From Paracoccus onubensis (GTDB lineage Bacteria; Pseudomonadota; Alphaproteobacteria; Rhodobacterales; Rhodobacteraceae), in the NCBI RefSeq assembly GCF_003591515.1, contig NZ_QZCG01000001.1:372001-436000 (forward strand): 64,000 nt of DNA, in the 5' to 3' direction. Both the position numbers and the translations under genes were made by a program. Positions 9,746-18,222 of the stretch are shown one piece after another. How positions within the stretch are numbered: the stretch's first letter is position 1; each line of letters begins with the position of its first letter. The notes under the pieces are model-generated. The model was not told where the DNA came from. It made no database searches and saw only the letters and a program-made list of their open reading frames with translations.

Positions 9746-10168
9746 ATGAAGACCATCTCGATGCTGCTTGCCGCCGCTATGGCGGTTGCGGTGGCCGGCG
9801 TGACGCCGGCTGTCGCGGATCCGGGGAAGGGCAAGGGCCACAAGCATGCGCATAAGCATCGCGAACCGCAGGCGAAACATCGCGGGCATGTCCGATACGG
9901 TTCGAACTGTCCTCCGGGGCTTGCGAAAAAATATCCGGCCTGCGTGCCTCCGGGGCAGGTGCGGAAACACGCGGTCCGCTATGGAACCGGTATCGGTGAC
10001 ATCCTGCGAATCGCCGATTATGTCCGGATCAACGATTATGATCGCTATGGTCTCGAACGGCGCGATGGCTGGAATTACTACCGCAATGACAACCAGATTT
10101 ATCGCGTGGACAGCGGAACCCGGAAAGTTCTGGCGGTTCTGAACCTGATTGACGCTTTTTCGCGGTAA
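9746..10168 (+). CDS. Small exported His/Lys-rich protein, RcnB-like
   Basis: Periplasmic protein of unknown exact role, 140 aa. An N-terminal signal peptide (MKTISMLLAAAMAVAVAGVTPAVA) is followed by a basic His-rich stretch with KGKGHKHAHKHRE. After a Cys pair region comes a C-terminal NDNQIYRVDSGTRKVLAVL segment resembling the RcnB-type repeat found in nickel/cobalt homeostasis proteins and in many small exported alphaproteobacterial proteins. Metal binding is plausible from the histidines but not shown. GCAGGAGTG precedes the ATG. The frame is open 36 bases further up without a better ribosome binding site. Confidence 0.7.
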   Translation: MKTISMLLAAAMAVAVAGVTPAVADPGKGKGHKHAHKHREPQAKHRGHVRYGSNCPPGLAKKYPACVPPGQVRKHAVRYGTGIGDILRIADYVRINDYDRYGLERRDGWNYYRNDNQIYRVDSGTRKVLAVLNLIDAFSR

Positions 10169-10268
10169 TTTCCGCGTTACGGCGATTGTCCCGGCTGGCT
10201 GTCCCTGATCCCTCCTGCGCCGGTCTTGTTTTTTGCGTCAAGGCCCGGGTTTCCGGGTGACGTCACGT

Positions 10269-10307
10269 GGAACCATAACTGAACCGGAACGTTTCAATTT
10301 GTGAAAC
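10269..10307 (+). promoter_or_regulatory. GGAAC-N17-GTT promoter-like element with GTTTCA/TGAAAC inverted repeat
   Basis: GGAAC (10269-10273) is 17 bases from GTT (10291-10293), the spacing of alphaproteobacterial EcfG (general stress) promoters. The GTT also starts a 6-bp inverted repeat GTTTCA-N5-TGAAAC. It lies about 25-60 bases before the small lipoprotein gene. The match is short and could be chance. Confidence 0.3.
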
Positions 10308-10330
10308 CTTCCCGAGAAAAGGGTATGATC

Positions 10331-10507
10331 ATGCAGAAACTGACCGCTATCCTGTTTTGCGGCCTGACGCTGGCGGTCACCGCCTGCGGACCCAATACCG
10401 CGACCCGCGCCACCACCGGCGCCGCGACGGGTGCGGTCGTCGCCGGGCCGGTTGGAGCCGTCGCCGGCGCTGCTATCGGCGGCAGCGGTGCGGTGCGTGT
10501 CAGATAA
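10331..10507 (+). CDS. Small glycine-zipper lipoprotein
   Basis: Predicted lipoprotein of 58 aa anchored in the cell envelope. A short signal peptide ends in a lipobox (LAVTAC), so Cys would be the first mature residue. The rest is a small-residue pattern (TTGAATGAVVAGPVGAVAGAAIGG) typical of glycine-zipper membrane-inserting segments. Its function is unknown; relatives occur as short entericidin- or osmotically induced-type lipoproteins. AAGGG sits 7 bases before the ATG at 10331, which is why the earlier in-frame ATG at 10325 is not used. Confidence 0.65.
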   Translation: MQKLTAILFCGLTLAVTACGPNTATRATTGAATGAVVAGPVGAVAGAAIGGSGAVRVR

Positions 10508-10818
10508 CAGAGCGTTGTCAAAAAGGACGAGCCGCCCGTAGTAACCTTCCCTGTTACCGGCAGGCCGCGTCCTGTCGTGTTACAGCCGCATATCTCACCG
10601 CTGGAAGCATTGTCGCGACCGCTTTTCGAGGGCGCAATTTCTTTTTGACATTAAAATTTTAAACTTGAAGCAAAATCCGTTTTCCACCACTATTCTCCCA
10701 AGCTATGATTCTAAAATGGTCTGCGGTATCACGACAGGCATATCTGGCTGCAAGGCGCTCTGGCCATGCGGATCCGCATGCCGGAAGGCATTTCGGTCAG
10801 GCAACAGGGAGAAAAATT
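10508..10818. other. Non-coding stretch before the ABC transporter operon
   Basis: About 310 bp without a credible gene. It holds the palindromic operator at 10645-10670 described separately. It also has an AT-rich stretch with a possible TATGAT at 10704-10709 and the GGGAGAAAAATT ribosome binding site before 10819. The rest shows no structure I can name. Confidence 0.6.
10645..10670 (+). promoter_or_regulatory. Candidate MarR operator upstream of the ABC transporter operon
   Basis: Palindrome with the perfect core TTAAAATTTTAA flanked by TTGACA on the left and CTTGAA on the right. The 17-mer at 10653-10669 matches the site at 25202-25218 in 16 of 17 positions. No other copy was noticed. It lies about 150 bp before the binding-protein gene, and the right arm TTGAAG may double as a -35 box. 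Confidence 0.6.
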
Positions 10819-11976
10819 ATGAAAAAACTCGGAGCAGCGGTTGCGGCGGGCGTAATCGGCATTGGCGGTTCTGCCGCTGCCGAGATCAAGGTGGGGATGA
10901 TCGTGACCCTGTCGGGGCCGCCTGCGGCGCTTGGCCAGCAGGCAGTGGACGGGTTCAAGCTTGCTCTGGAGGATCTTGACGGCAAACTGGGCGGCGAGGA
11001 GGCCGAGCTGATCGTCGAGGATGACGGGCTGAAACCCGAGGTGGCGCTGTCCGCCGCAACCTCTCTGGTCGAGCAGGAGCAGGTCGATTTTGTCGTCGGC
11101 ACGGTTTTCTCGAACATGTTGCAGGCGATTTTCCGCCCCGTGGTCGAATCCGAAACCTTTCTGATCAGTCCGAATGCCGGGCCTTCGACTTTCGCGGGGA
11201 ATGCCTGCAATCCTTATTTCTTCGTGACCTCCTATCTGAACAACCAGAATGCCGAGGTGATGGGCAAATACGCGCAGGAGGCAGGCTTTGAAAAAGTATT
11301 CATGCTTGCGCCCAATTATCAGGCCGGACGGGATAATCTGGAAGGGTTCCGGGTCCATTACGAGGGCGAGATCGTTGATGAAACCTATGTTCCGCTAAAC
11401 AGTCAGGACTATTCCGCCGAGATCGCCCGGATCGCGACATCCGGGGCCGATGCGGTCTTTGCCTTTGCTCCGGGCGGGATGGGCGTGCGTCTCGTCGGGC
11501 AGTTCCGCGACAGCGGGCTTGCCGACAAGGTTCAGTTCATGTCGGTTTTCACCACGGATGAAACCACCCTTCCGGCGCAGAAAGAGGCGGCAGAGGGCTT
11601 TATCGGCGCAGGAAACTGGGCGCCGGATTTCGAGGGCGAGGCCAGCAAGGCCTTTGTCGCCGCCTTCCAGGAGAAATACGGATATGTCCCGGGCGGCTAT
11701 GCCATGCAGGCTTATGACGCGGCCATGCTGATCGACAGCGCCGTCAGTGCCGTAGAGGGCGATCTGAGCGACAAGGCCGCGGTACAGGCTGCGCTTGAAG
11801 CGGCGGATTTCACCTCGTTGCGCGGCGATTTCAGCTTCAACAGCAATCATTATCCGGTGCAGGATTTCTATCAGCTATCGGTCGCCAAGCGCGAAGACGG
11901 CCAATGGGCCACGGCGATGGGCGAGTTGGTGATCAAGGATTATGCCGACAATCTGGCTGAAGAATGCAGCATGTAA
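10819..11976 (+). CDS. ABC transporter substrate-binding protein, branched-chain amino acid (LivK) type
   Basis: Periplasmic binding protein of 385 aa delivering a ligand to the four transporter subunits that follow. A signal peptide (KKLGAAVAAGVIGIGGSAAAE) precedes a type I periplasmic-binding fold starting IKVGMIVTLSGPPAALGQQAVDGFKLALEDL. Family 5 proteins bind branched-chain amino acids, amides or aromatic acids. Because the neighbouring regulon degrades an aryl-CoA, an aromatic carboxylate such as anthranilate or benzoate is the likely ligand; that is inference. The ATG at 10819 has CAGGGAGAAAAATT before it; upstream in-frame residues lack signal-peptide character. Confidence 0.9.
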   Translation: MKKLGAAVAAGVIGIGGSAAAEIKVGMIVTLSGPPAALGQQAVDGFKLALEDLDGKLGGEEAELIVEDDGLKPEVALSAATSLVEQEQVDFVVGTVFSNMLQAIFRPVVESETFLISPNAGPSTFAGNACNPYFFVTSYLNNQNAEVMGKYAQEAGFEKVFMLAPNYQAGRDNLEGFRVHYEGEIVDETYVPLNSQDYSAEIARIATSGADAVFAFAPGGMGVRLVGQFRDSGLADKVQFMSVFTTDETTLPAQKEAAEGFIGAGNWAPDFEGEASKAFVAAFQEKYGYVPGGYAMQAYDAAMLIDSAVSAVEGDLSDKAAVQAALEAADFTSLRGDFSFNSNHYPVQDFYQLSVAKREDGQWATAMGELVIKDYADNLAEECSM

Positions 11977-12027
11977 GCTTTCTGGCGGGACCGGCTGCGG
12001 TTCCGCCGATTTGCGGATAGAATCCTG

Positions 12028-12954
12028 ATGTCGTTGACGCTGCTCATCCTCCAGATTCTGAACGGGCTACAGCTTGGCGTGATCCTGTTCCTGATTGCCG
12101 CCGGGCTGACGCTGGTTTTCGGGGTCATGGGTTTCATCAATCTCGCCCATGGCGTGCAATACATGCTAGGCGCCTATCTGGCGGTGTTCCTTTACGGGCT
12201 GACCGGCAATTTCGTCGCCGCGCTGGTTCTGGCGCTGCCGCTTGCGCTGTTGCTGGGGCTGCTGCTGGAATTCCTTGTGTTCCGGCATCTTTACGACCGC
12301 GATCATCTTAGTCAGGTGCTGGCGACATTCGGGGTAATCCTGTTTCTCAACGAACTCATGAAAATGCTGTTCGGGCCGGCGACGCTGAGTGTTCCGCCTC
12401 CGGAATTCCTGAATTTCTCGTTCAAGCTGGTCGATGGGCTGCTTTACCCCGCCTATAAGCTGGCGGTGATTGTGGCGGGGCTGCTTGTGGCGCTTGGCCT
12501 GTGGCTGGTGATCACGCGCACGCGCATCGGGATGCTGATCCGCGCAGGCGCGACGACGCCCGACATGGTATCCGCGCTGGGCGTGGATGTCCGGCGGCTG
12601 TTCCTATGCGTCTTCGGTTTCGGCGCGATGCTGGCGGGGTTCGCCGGAGTGATGGCCGCGCCGATCTTCGCGGTCGAGCCGGGCATGGGAGACAATCTTC
12701 TGATCGTGGCTTTCGTCGTGATCATCATCGGCGGCGCGGGCTCGATCCGGGGCGCGTTCGTCGCCGCGCTGCTGGTCGGGCTGGTGGATACGCTGGGACG
12801 GATGCTGGTGATCGACGGGTTGCGGCTGATCATGAACCCCTCGGCGGCCAATCAGGTCGGCCCGGCCATTTCCTCGATGCTGATCTATGTGTTGATGGCG
12901 CTGGTGCTGTTCTGGCGGCCACAGGGGCTTTTCGCTCCGAAAGCCGCGAGGTGA
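12028..12954 (+). CDS. Branched-chain amino acid-type ABC transporter permease (LivH type)
   Basis: First inner-membrane permease of the transporter, 308 aa with about eight hydrophobic segments. LivH-like features are LQLGVILFLIAAGLTLVFGVMGFINLAHGVQYMLGAYLAVFL near the N-terminus and the cytoplasmic loop TRIGMLIRAGATTPDMVSALGVD that docks to the ATPase. It lies 51 bp after the binding protein and 4 bp before the second permease. Ligand as for the binding protein: probably an aromatic acid. Confidence 0.92.
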   Translation: MSLTLLILQILNGLQLGVILFLIAAGLTLVFGVMGFINLAHGVQYMLGAYLAVFLYGLTGNFVAALVLALPLALLLGLLLEFLVFRHLYDRDHLSQVLATFGVILFLNELMKMLFGPATLSVPPPEFLNFSFKLVDGLLYPAYKLAVIVAGLLVALGLWLVITRTRIGMLIRAGATTPDMVSALGVDVRRLFLCVFGFGAMLAGFAGVMAAPIFAVEPGMGDNLLIVAFVVIIIGGAGSIRGAFVAALLVGLVDTLGRMLVIDGLRLIMNPSAANQVGPAISSMLIYVLMALVLFWRPQGLFAPKAAR

Positions 12955-12958
12955 CGGG

Positions 12959-13939
12959 ATGAGCGAGCAGACAAAGCCGGATTCCAGGGCGGCAAGCGCA
13001 ACCGCGATGCCGCTGATCGTGACACTCGTCCTTTTCGCGGCGCTTGCCCTGATCCCGCTTCTTGCCACGTTCTATGGCGGCGGCTGGCTGACCTCGCTTG
13101 CGGTGCGGGCGATGCTGCTGGCGATCGCTGCCATATCCCTTGATCTGCTGATCGGGCATGGCGGGCTGGTCAGCTTCGGGCACAGCGCCTTTATCGCGAT
13201 CGGAGCCTATACCTGCGGGATCATGATCACCGAGGGCGTGGACGAGATCGCACTGATCCTGCCGGTTGCCATGGCCGTGGCGGGAGGCTTTGCCCTTGTC
13301 AGCGGCGCAATCAGCCTGCGGACCTCGGGCGTTTCCTTTATCATGATCACACTGGCTTTCGGCCAGATGGTCTATTTCGCGCTTGGTTCGCTGGCGCAAT
13401 ACGGGGCGGATGACGGGCTGACCCTGTGGGCGGCGCCGGGTTTTCTGGGCGGCAAATGGCTGGCCTCGGATATCGGCGTATATGTCACGGTCCTGCTGTT
13501 GCTGATCGGGACATGGGCATTGGTTCACCGGATCACCGGCTCGCGCTTTGGCAGAGTACTGCGCGCGGCGCGGCAAAACCCCGTCCGCGTGGCCTCGATG
13601 GGCTATCCGGTGCGCCGCTATCAGTTGGCGGCCTATTGCATCGCCGGAATTATCGCCTCGGTGGCGGGGGTCATGTGGGCGGTGCAATTCGCATTCGTCA
13701 GCCCGTCACTGTCGGCATGGCAAAGCTCGGGCGATCTGATCGTCATGGTGATCCTTGGCGGGATGGCCAGTCGCAACGGCGCATTGATCGGGGCGCTATG
13801 CTTCATCCTGATCGAGGAAAGCCTTTCCGCCATCACCAATGACTGGCGCCTGATCTTCGGCCCGTTCCTGGTGCTGATCGCGCTTTATGCGCGCGGCGGG
13901 TTGGCGGGGCTGCTTGACCGGATGAGGGGGCCGCAATGA
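12959..13939 (+). CDS. Branched-chain amino acid-type ABC transporter permease (LivM type)
   Basis: Second inner-membrane permease, 326 aa. After a short hydrophilic start it has repeated hydrophobic helices. LivM marks include SLDLLIGHGGLVSFGHSAFIAIGAYTCG, the region RTSGVSFIMITLAFGQMVYF, and the coupling loop SRFGRVLRAARQNPVRVASMGYPVRRYQL. The ATG follows the previous stop after 4 bases and the stop overlaps the ATPase start (ATGA). Forms a heterodimer with the preceding permease by family precedent. Confidence 0.92.
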   Translation: MSEQTKPDSRAASATAMPLIVTLVLFAALALIPLLATFYGGGWLTSLAVRAMLLAIAAISLDLLIGHGGLVSFGHSAFIAIGAYTCGIMITEGVDEIALILPVAMAVAGGFALVSGAISLRTSGVSFIMITLAFGQMVYFALGSLAQYGADDGLTLWAAPGFLGGKWLASDIGVYVTVLLLLIGTWALVHRITGSRFGRVLRAARQNPVRVASMGYPVRRYQLAAYCIAGIIASVAGVMWAVQFAFVSPSLSAWQSSGDLIVMVILGGMASRNGALIGALCFILIEESLSAITNDWRLIFGPFLVLIALYARGGLAGLLDRMRGPQ

Positions 13940-14700
13940 GCGAGGCGATCCTGCAATTATCCGGTTTGCGCAAGGCTTTTGGCGCGCTTGTCGTGACCGA
14001 TGACATTCATCTGGAACTGCGCCGGGGTGAGTGTCACGCATTGATCGGCCCGAATGGCGCGGGAAAATCGACGCTGATCCATCAACTGTCGGGAATGCTG
14101 CAACCGGATGCGGGAAGCATCGTCTTCATGGGGCAGGACGTGACCCGGCTCAGCCAGTCTGAGCGCGCGCTGGCAGGGCTGGGCCGCTCGTTCCAGATCA
14201 CCTCGATCCTGCCCGAATTCACGGTGCTGGAGAATGTCGCGCTTGCCGCGCAGGTCCGGGCCGGGTCCAGTTTCCGCTTCCTTGGCCGCGTCGCGGATGA
14301 GCGACTGTTGAACGAAGCCGCGATCTCGGCACTGGCGCGGATCGGATTGGCGGGAAAGGCGGACATGGTGGCGGGTACGCTGTCTTACGGCGAAAAGCGC
14401 CTGCTGGAGCTTGCCATCGCCATTGCGGGCCGCCCCCATGCGCTTTTGCTCGACGAGCCGCTGGCCGGTATGGGCCGGGCAGAAAGCGCCAGTCTGACGC
14501 AGGTGCTGCTGGCATTGAAGGCTGAATATCCCATCCTGCTGATCGAGCATGACATGGAAGCGGTGTTCCAGCTTGCCGACCGGGTCTCGGTGCTGGTGGC
14601 AGGGGCAATCGTTGCGACAGGCACGCCGGATGAGGTTCGGGCCGATCCCAAAGCGCGGGCCGCCTATCTGGGCGATGACCATCCGGAGGGTACGGCATGA
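13936..14700 (+). CDS. Branched-chain amino acid-type ABC transporter ATPase (LivG type)
   Basis: Cytoplasmic ATPase, 254 aa. Walker A is GPNGAGKST, the signature is reduced to LSYGEKRLLELA, Walker B is HALLLDEPLAGM, and the switch His is in LIEHDMEAVF. The long insert between Walker A and the signature and the C-terminal GTPDEVRADPKARAAYLG ending are typical of LivG. ATGA overlaps link it to the permease before and the second ATPase after. Confidence 0.93.
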   Translation: MSEAILQLSGLRKAFGALVVTDDIHLELRRGECHALIGPNGAGKSTLIHQLSGMLQPDAGSIVFMGQDVTRLSQSERALAGLGRSFQITSILPEFTVLENVALAAQVRAGSSFRFLGRVADERLLNEAAISALARIGLAGKADMVAGTLSYGEKRLLELAIAIAGRPHALLLDEPLAGMGRAESASLTQVLLALKAEYPILLIEHDMEAVFQLADRVSVLVAGAIVATGTPDEVRADPKARAAYLGDDHPEGTA

Positions 14701-15395
14701 GTCTGTTGTCGCTGAAAGGGGTCACCGCAGGCTATGGCGCGGCTCAGGTTCTGTTCGGCGTCGATCTGGATATCGGTCAGGGCGAGGTCGTCACGCTTCT
14801 GGGCCGCAACGGCATGGGCAAGACCACGACGGTTCGCACGATCATGGGATTGCTGCGACCGTGGCAGGGGGAAATCCGCGTCGCCGGACAAGATCTTGCC
14901 GGACAACCGCCATATCGCATCGGCCGTGCCGGGTTAGGGCTTGTCCCCGAAGGACGGCAGGTCTTCCCGACCCTTTCGGTGGAAGAGAATCTGCTTGCCA
15001 CCTCCAGAACGCCAGAAGGGCGCAATCGCTGGGATCTTGCCGCGGTCTATGGGTTCTTCCCGAGACTACACGAGCGGCGCGGCCATCTTGGATCGCAGCT
15101 TTCGGGTGGTGAGCAGCAGATGCTGGCCATCGGCCGCGCCCTGATGACCAATCCGCGCCTGCTGATCCTCGACGAGGCGACCGAGGGGCTTGCGCCTCTG
15201 ATCCGCGCCGAAATCTGGCAGCGGCTGGCGGAGCTGAAGGCCGAGGGCGAAGCGATCCTGCTGATCGACAAGAATCTGGACGCGCTGACCGAACTGGCGG
15301 ACCGGCATTACGTCATCGAGAAGGGCGAGATCGTCTCGACGGTGCCCGCCGGGCCGGATGTCGCGGCGACGCTGGAACGGCATCTGCATCTTTGA
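14697..15395 (+). CDS. Branched-chain amino acid-type ABC transporter ATPase (LivF type)
   Basis: Second ATPase, 232 aa. Walker A GRNGMGKTT (the LivF-type loop), signature LSGGEQQMLAIGRAL, Walker B LLILDEATEGLAP. In the usual switch-His position the sequence is LLIDKNLDAL; a Lys-Asn there instead of His is common in LivF proteins, which lean on the partner ATPase. It completes the five-gene transporter and ends 29 bp before a cupin gene. Confidence 0.93.
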   Translation: MSLLSLKGVTAGYGAAQVLFGVDLDIGQGEVVTLLGRNGMGKTTTVRTIMGLLRPWQGEIRVAGQDLAGQPPYRIGRAGLGLVPEGRQVFPTLSVEENLLATSRTPEGRNRWDLAAVYGFFPRLHERRGHLGSQLSGGEQQMLAIGRALMTNPRLLILDEATEGLAPLIRAEIWQRLAELKAEGEAILLIDKNLDALTELADRHYVIEKGEIVSTVPAGPDVAATLERHLHL

Positions 15396-15424
15396 CATGT
15401 ATTTGATAACAGGAGGAAGACAGC

Positions 15425-15859
15425 ATGGATCATGGAGTAACCCCGGCCGCCGATGCTTTGGGCGGCAAGGCATGGACCGTTGTCGGGCAGACCTATACGC
15501 CGAAGCTGCGTTCTGAAAACGCCTTCATCTGGCATGCGGTCATCCCGGCGGATACTTTTGTGCCGCCGCATATCCATCCGTTACAGGATGAATGGATCTA
15601 CGTTCTGGAAGGTCACCTTGAAATCGAGTTCGGCGATGAAAAACATCCCGCCGGTCCGGGCGATACCGTGTTCATGCCCAAAGGCGTCGCGCATGGAATC
15701 TTCAACCGCTCGGGCAAGACGGCAAGCTGCACCTTCGGGGTCGCGCCGACCGGCAGGCTTTTCGAATTGTTCGGCAGGCTGGATGGCGTCACCGATCCGC
15801 AGGAACTGGTGCGCATCTCGGCCGAGCATGACGTGGATTTCCTTCCGCCTCCGGGCTGA
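15425..15859 (+). CDS. Single-domain cupin protein
   Basis: Small soluble beta-barrel protein of 144 aa. Both cupin motifs are seen: motif 1 with PPHIHPLQDEWIYVLEGHLEIEFG (two His and one Glu as metal ligands) and motif 2 with PGDTVFMPKGVAHGIFN (third His). Function unknown; as the last gene of the transporter operon, behind GAGGAAGACAGC, it may handle an intermediate or stabilise an aromatic pathway compound. Binding of a metal is inferred from the conserved ligands. Confidence 0.85.
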   Translation: MDHGVTPAADALGGKAWTVVGQTYTPKLRSENAFIWHAVIPADTFVPPHIHPLQDEWIYVLEGHLEIEFGDEKHPAGPGDTVFMPKGVAHGIFNRSGKTASCTFGVAPTGRLFELFGRLDGVTDPQELVRISAEHDVDFLPPPG

Positions 15860-15970
15860 GCGCAATACCGCCCGATGACGAAAACCGTGGCCGTGGCGTT
15901 TTCCCGCGGCCCCTTATCCGCAATACAGGACGCTGTCGCGCGCCGCCCGCTACCCCGGCCGGCACACCGA

Positions 15971-16041
15971 TATTTCTTCTTTGTTCAAATACCTTGCCGG
16001 GGGTCTGGGGGATGCAAATCCCCCAGCGATCGCCGGAGGCA
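15971..16041 (+). repeat. Dispersed repeat, copy D
   Basis: Reads TATTTCTTCTTTGTTCAAATACC, then GGGGGTCTGGGGGATGCAAATCCCCCAG, whose CTGGGGGAT/ATCCCCCAG arms form a hairpin. It lies between the convergent cupin and monooxygenase genes, in the orientation of the cupin gene. The stretch 15860-16110 contains nothing else I can name. Confidence 0.65.
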
Positions 16042-16110
16042 GAAGAAAACCTCAATCCCGGTCGCCCCGGAGCCGGCGTCCCATAGGGGACTTCGCGGTT
16101 TTCCGTTTCT

Positions 16111-17352
16111 TCAGCCGCCCGTTTTCGGCGCGGCAAATCCCGCCAGCGTTTCGTAATCCCCGACGATGGCGCGAAGCTCTTCCGGGGTGGCGATGTCGTG
16201 AATATCGGCAAACCTGTCCGGGGCGCGGTTCTCGACGAAATCGATCACGCCCTCCGGCCCGCCTGAGCGGTTCGCCGCGACGATCGCCGCCGTCGCCGGG
16301 CGGCGTTTCGCGTCATAAGCCTCCAGCGCCTGAACCACATCGCCTCCCTGCGCCAGCCGGTCGGCCAGATCGCGGGCGTCAAGGATCGCCTGGCTCGCGC
16401 CGTTCGAGCCAACCGGATACATCGGATGCGCGGCGTCGCCCAGAAGCGTAACCCGCCCATGCGACCAGCGGGGCAGGGCGTCGCGGTCGCACATCGGATA
16501 GACGAAGATTTCACCGGTCGCGCGGATCAGATCCGTGATATCCAACTCGGGAACAGACAGATGCCCTTCGGCCATCCGCAGCGCCTCTTCCGCGGGGGCC
16601 TTGCGCGACCAGTCCTCGCGCGTGGGGATCGGGGCCGAGCCATCTCCCAGCCGGGAACAGACAACCCAGTTGGTCAATGCCTCATGGGGCCGGTCGGGGT
16701 CATGCGTGATCGGGTACAGCACCAGCTTGTGCCGCATCCCGCCCGCCACGATCATCGAGGCGCCGTCAAGGAAACGCGGCCACCAGACGGCGCCGCGCCA
16801 CATCAGGACACCGTTCCATTGCGGCGCCCCCTGATCGGGATAGAAATTGCCGCGCACCACCGAATGGATGCCGTCGGCCCCGATCAGCACATCTCCGGTT
16901 TCCTCGAAGCGCGATCCGTCGCGCGATTCGAAGTGTGCAGTGACCTTTTCGGCGGATTGTTCGAACGACACCAGCCGCCGGTCGCTGCTGATCGCGTCCG
17001 GGCCAAGCCGGTCCAGAACCGCGTCATGGATGACCTTTTGCAACCTGCCGCGATGGATCGAGAATTGCGGAGAATCCAGTCCGGCCCAGATCCCGCGCGG
17101 CTGCGCCACGATATCCTGCCCGCGCCCGGTCTTGTAGATCAGCCGCCGCGTACGCACCGCCACCGCGTCAAGCGCGGGCAGAAGGCCCAGTCGTTCCAGT
17201 TCCGCAATCGCATGGGGCAGGGTGTTGATGCCGACCCCCAATTCGCGGATCTCGCGCGATTGTTCGAAGATATGCGCATCTATTCCACGCTCATGCAGCA
17301 TCAGGGCCAGTGTCAGGCCACCTATGCCGCCCCCCGCGATCAGTATTTTCAT
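16111..17352 (-). CDS. FAD-dependent aromatic-ring monooxygenase (PhzS/salicylate hydroxylase-like)
   Basis: Predicted NAD(P)H- and FAD-dependent hydroxylase of 413 aa, group A flavoprotein monooxygenase. The N-terminal dinucleotide fold is ILIAGGGIGGLTLALMLHERG; the FAD/NADPH motif is VLIGADGIHSVVR near residue 165; the third motif is TLLGDAAHPMYPVGSNGASQAILDARDLADRL. The sequence GIWAGLDSPQFSIHRGRLQKVI resembles flavin oxidoreductases of the PhzS group. It ends the aryl-CoA operon, 30 bp after the RidA-like gene, so its substrate is likely a free or CoA-derived aromatic intermediate; which one is unknown. Confidence 0.85.
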   Translation of the reverse strand: MKILIAGGGIGGLTLALMLHERGIDAHIFEQSREIRELGVGINTLPHAIAELERLGLLPALDAVAVRTRRLIYKTGRGQDIVAQPRGIWAGLDSPQFSIHRGRLQKVIHDAVLDRLGPDAISSDRRLVSFEQSAEKVTAHFESRDGSRFEETGDVLIGADGIHSVVRGNFYPDQGAPQWNGVLMWRGAVWWPRFLDGASMIVAGGMRHKLVLYPITHDPDRPHEALTNWVVCSRLGDGSAPIPTREDWSRKAPAEEALRMAEGHLSVPELDITDLIRATGEIFVYPMCDRDALPRWSHGRVTLLGDAAHPMYPVGSNGASQAILDARDLADRLAQGGDVVQALEAYDAKRRPATAAIVAANRSGGPEGVIDFVENRAPDRFADIHDIATPEELRAIVGDYETLAGFAAPKTGG

Positions 17353-17382
17353 GCGTTCCCCCCTTTTGTCCGGCCGTGACGG

Positions 17383-17781
17383 TCAGTCGTCCAGAACCGC
17401 CGTCGCCTCGATCTCGATCAGAGCCTCGTCCTCGATCAAGGCGGCGACCACGACCATCGTCATTGCCGGAAAATGCCGTCCCAGAACCTTGCGATAAACT
17501 TCGCCCACTTCTTTCTGCCGGGCAAGATATTCGGCCTTGTCGGTGACATACCATGTCAGGCGGGTGATATCCTGCGCCCGGCCGCCCGCTGCCTCGATGA
17601 TCGCCATGACATTGCGCAGCGCCTGTTCCATCTGCCCGATGAAATCGTTGCTTTCGAATTCCTGCCGCTCGTTCCAGCCGATCTGGCCGCCGGTGAAAAG
17701 CTGCCGGTCCCGGGTCAATACGCCATTGGCATAGCCTTTTGGCGCAGCCCAGTTTTCGGGGGTGATGAAGCGATGTCCCAT
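17383..17781 (-). CDS. RidA (YjgF/YER057c/UK114) family protein lacking the catalytic Arg
   Basis: Small trimeric-barrel family protein, 132 aa. RidA hydrolyses enamine/imine intermediates. In this cluster the monooxygenase/reductase product would be a cyclic enamine, so a Rid protein is well placed. However, the segment that carries the catalytic Arg in E. coli RidA (FPARSCVEV) reads FPAMTMVVV here, with Met107 in place of Arg. It therefore belongs to a Rid subgroup without the usual deaminase residue. The ATG directly abuts the thioesterase stop. Confidence 0.88.
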   Translation of the reverse strand: MGHRFITPENWAAPKGYANGVLTRDRQLFTGGQIGWNERQEFESNDFIGQMEQALRNVMAIIEAAGGRAQDITRLTWYVTDKAEYLARQKEVGEVYRKVLGRHFPAMTMVVVAALIEDEALIEIEATAVLDD

Positions 17782-18222
17782 CTATTCTTCCTCATTTTTC
17801 AGATATGGCTTGAATGCATGGCGGAGATCACCGGACCACGGGCAAGGGCGGCCCTGCGCGTCGACCAGAACCAGCACCGAGCGGAAGATCATCCGCAATT
17901 CCTGCCCCGCGCTTGCGACGATCCGCAAATGCGCGCTTGCCTTGCCCAGCTGCGCCAGCCACAGCGCAAAGCGCAGCCTGTCGCCATGCCGCGATGGATG
18001 CGTGAAACGCGCCTCAAGCTGGGCGGTCGGAACAGCGCCGCCGTGGTGAAGCTGTTCGAACGGATGGCCGATATGATCGAAGAATGCCTCGACTGTATCG
18101 TTCATCATCTCGAAATAGCGGGGATAGAAGACGATGCCCGCCGGATCGCAATGCCGGAACAATATCTTTTCGTCCCGCAGGAATGCGTGGTCGGGAATGG
18201 TGATATCGGTGCGAAGGGTCAT
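17782..18222 (-). CDS. Acyl-CoA thioesterase, 4HBT family
   Basis: Hot-dog-fold thioesterase of 146 aa, like 4-hydroxybenzoyl-CoA thioesterase. The active-site stretch is FRHCDPAGIVFYPRYFEMMND, where Asp is the catalytic residue, and a helix follows. It would release a free acid from an aryl- or ring-opened CoA ester in this operon, or rescue trapped CoA. Start ATG overlaps the last base of the ligase stop (TGATG), so it is translationally coupled. Confidence 0.9.
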   Translation of the reverse strand: MTLRTDITIPDHAFLRDEKILFRHCDPAGIVFYPRYFEMMNDTVEAFFDHIGHPFEQLHHGGAVPTAQLEARFTHPSRHGDRLRFALWLAQLGKASAHLRIVASAGQELRMIFRSVLVLVDAQGRPCPWSGDLRHAFKPYLKNEEE

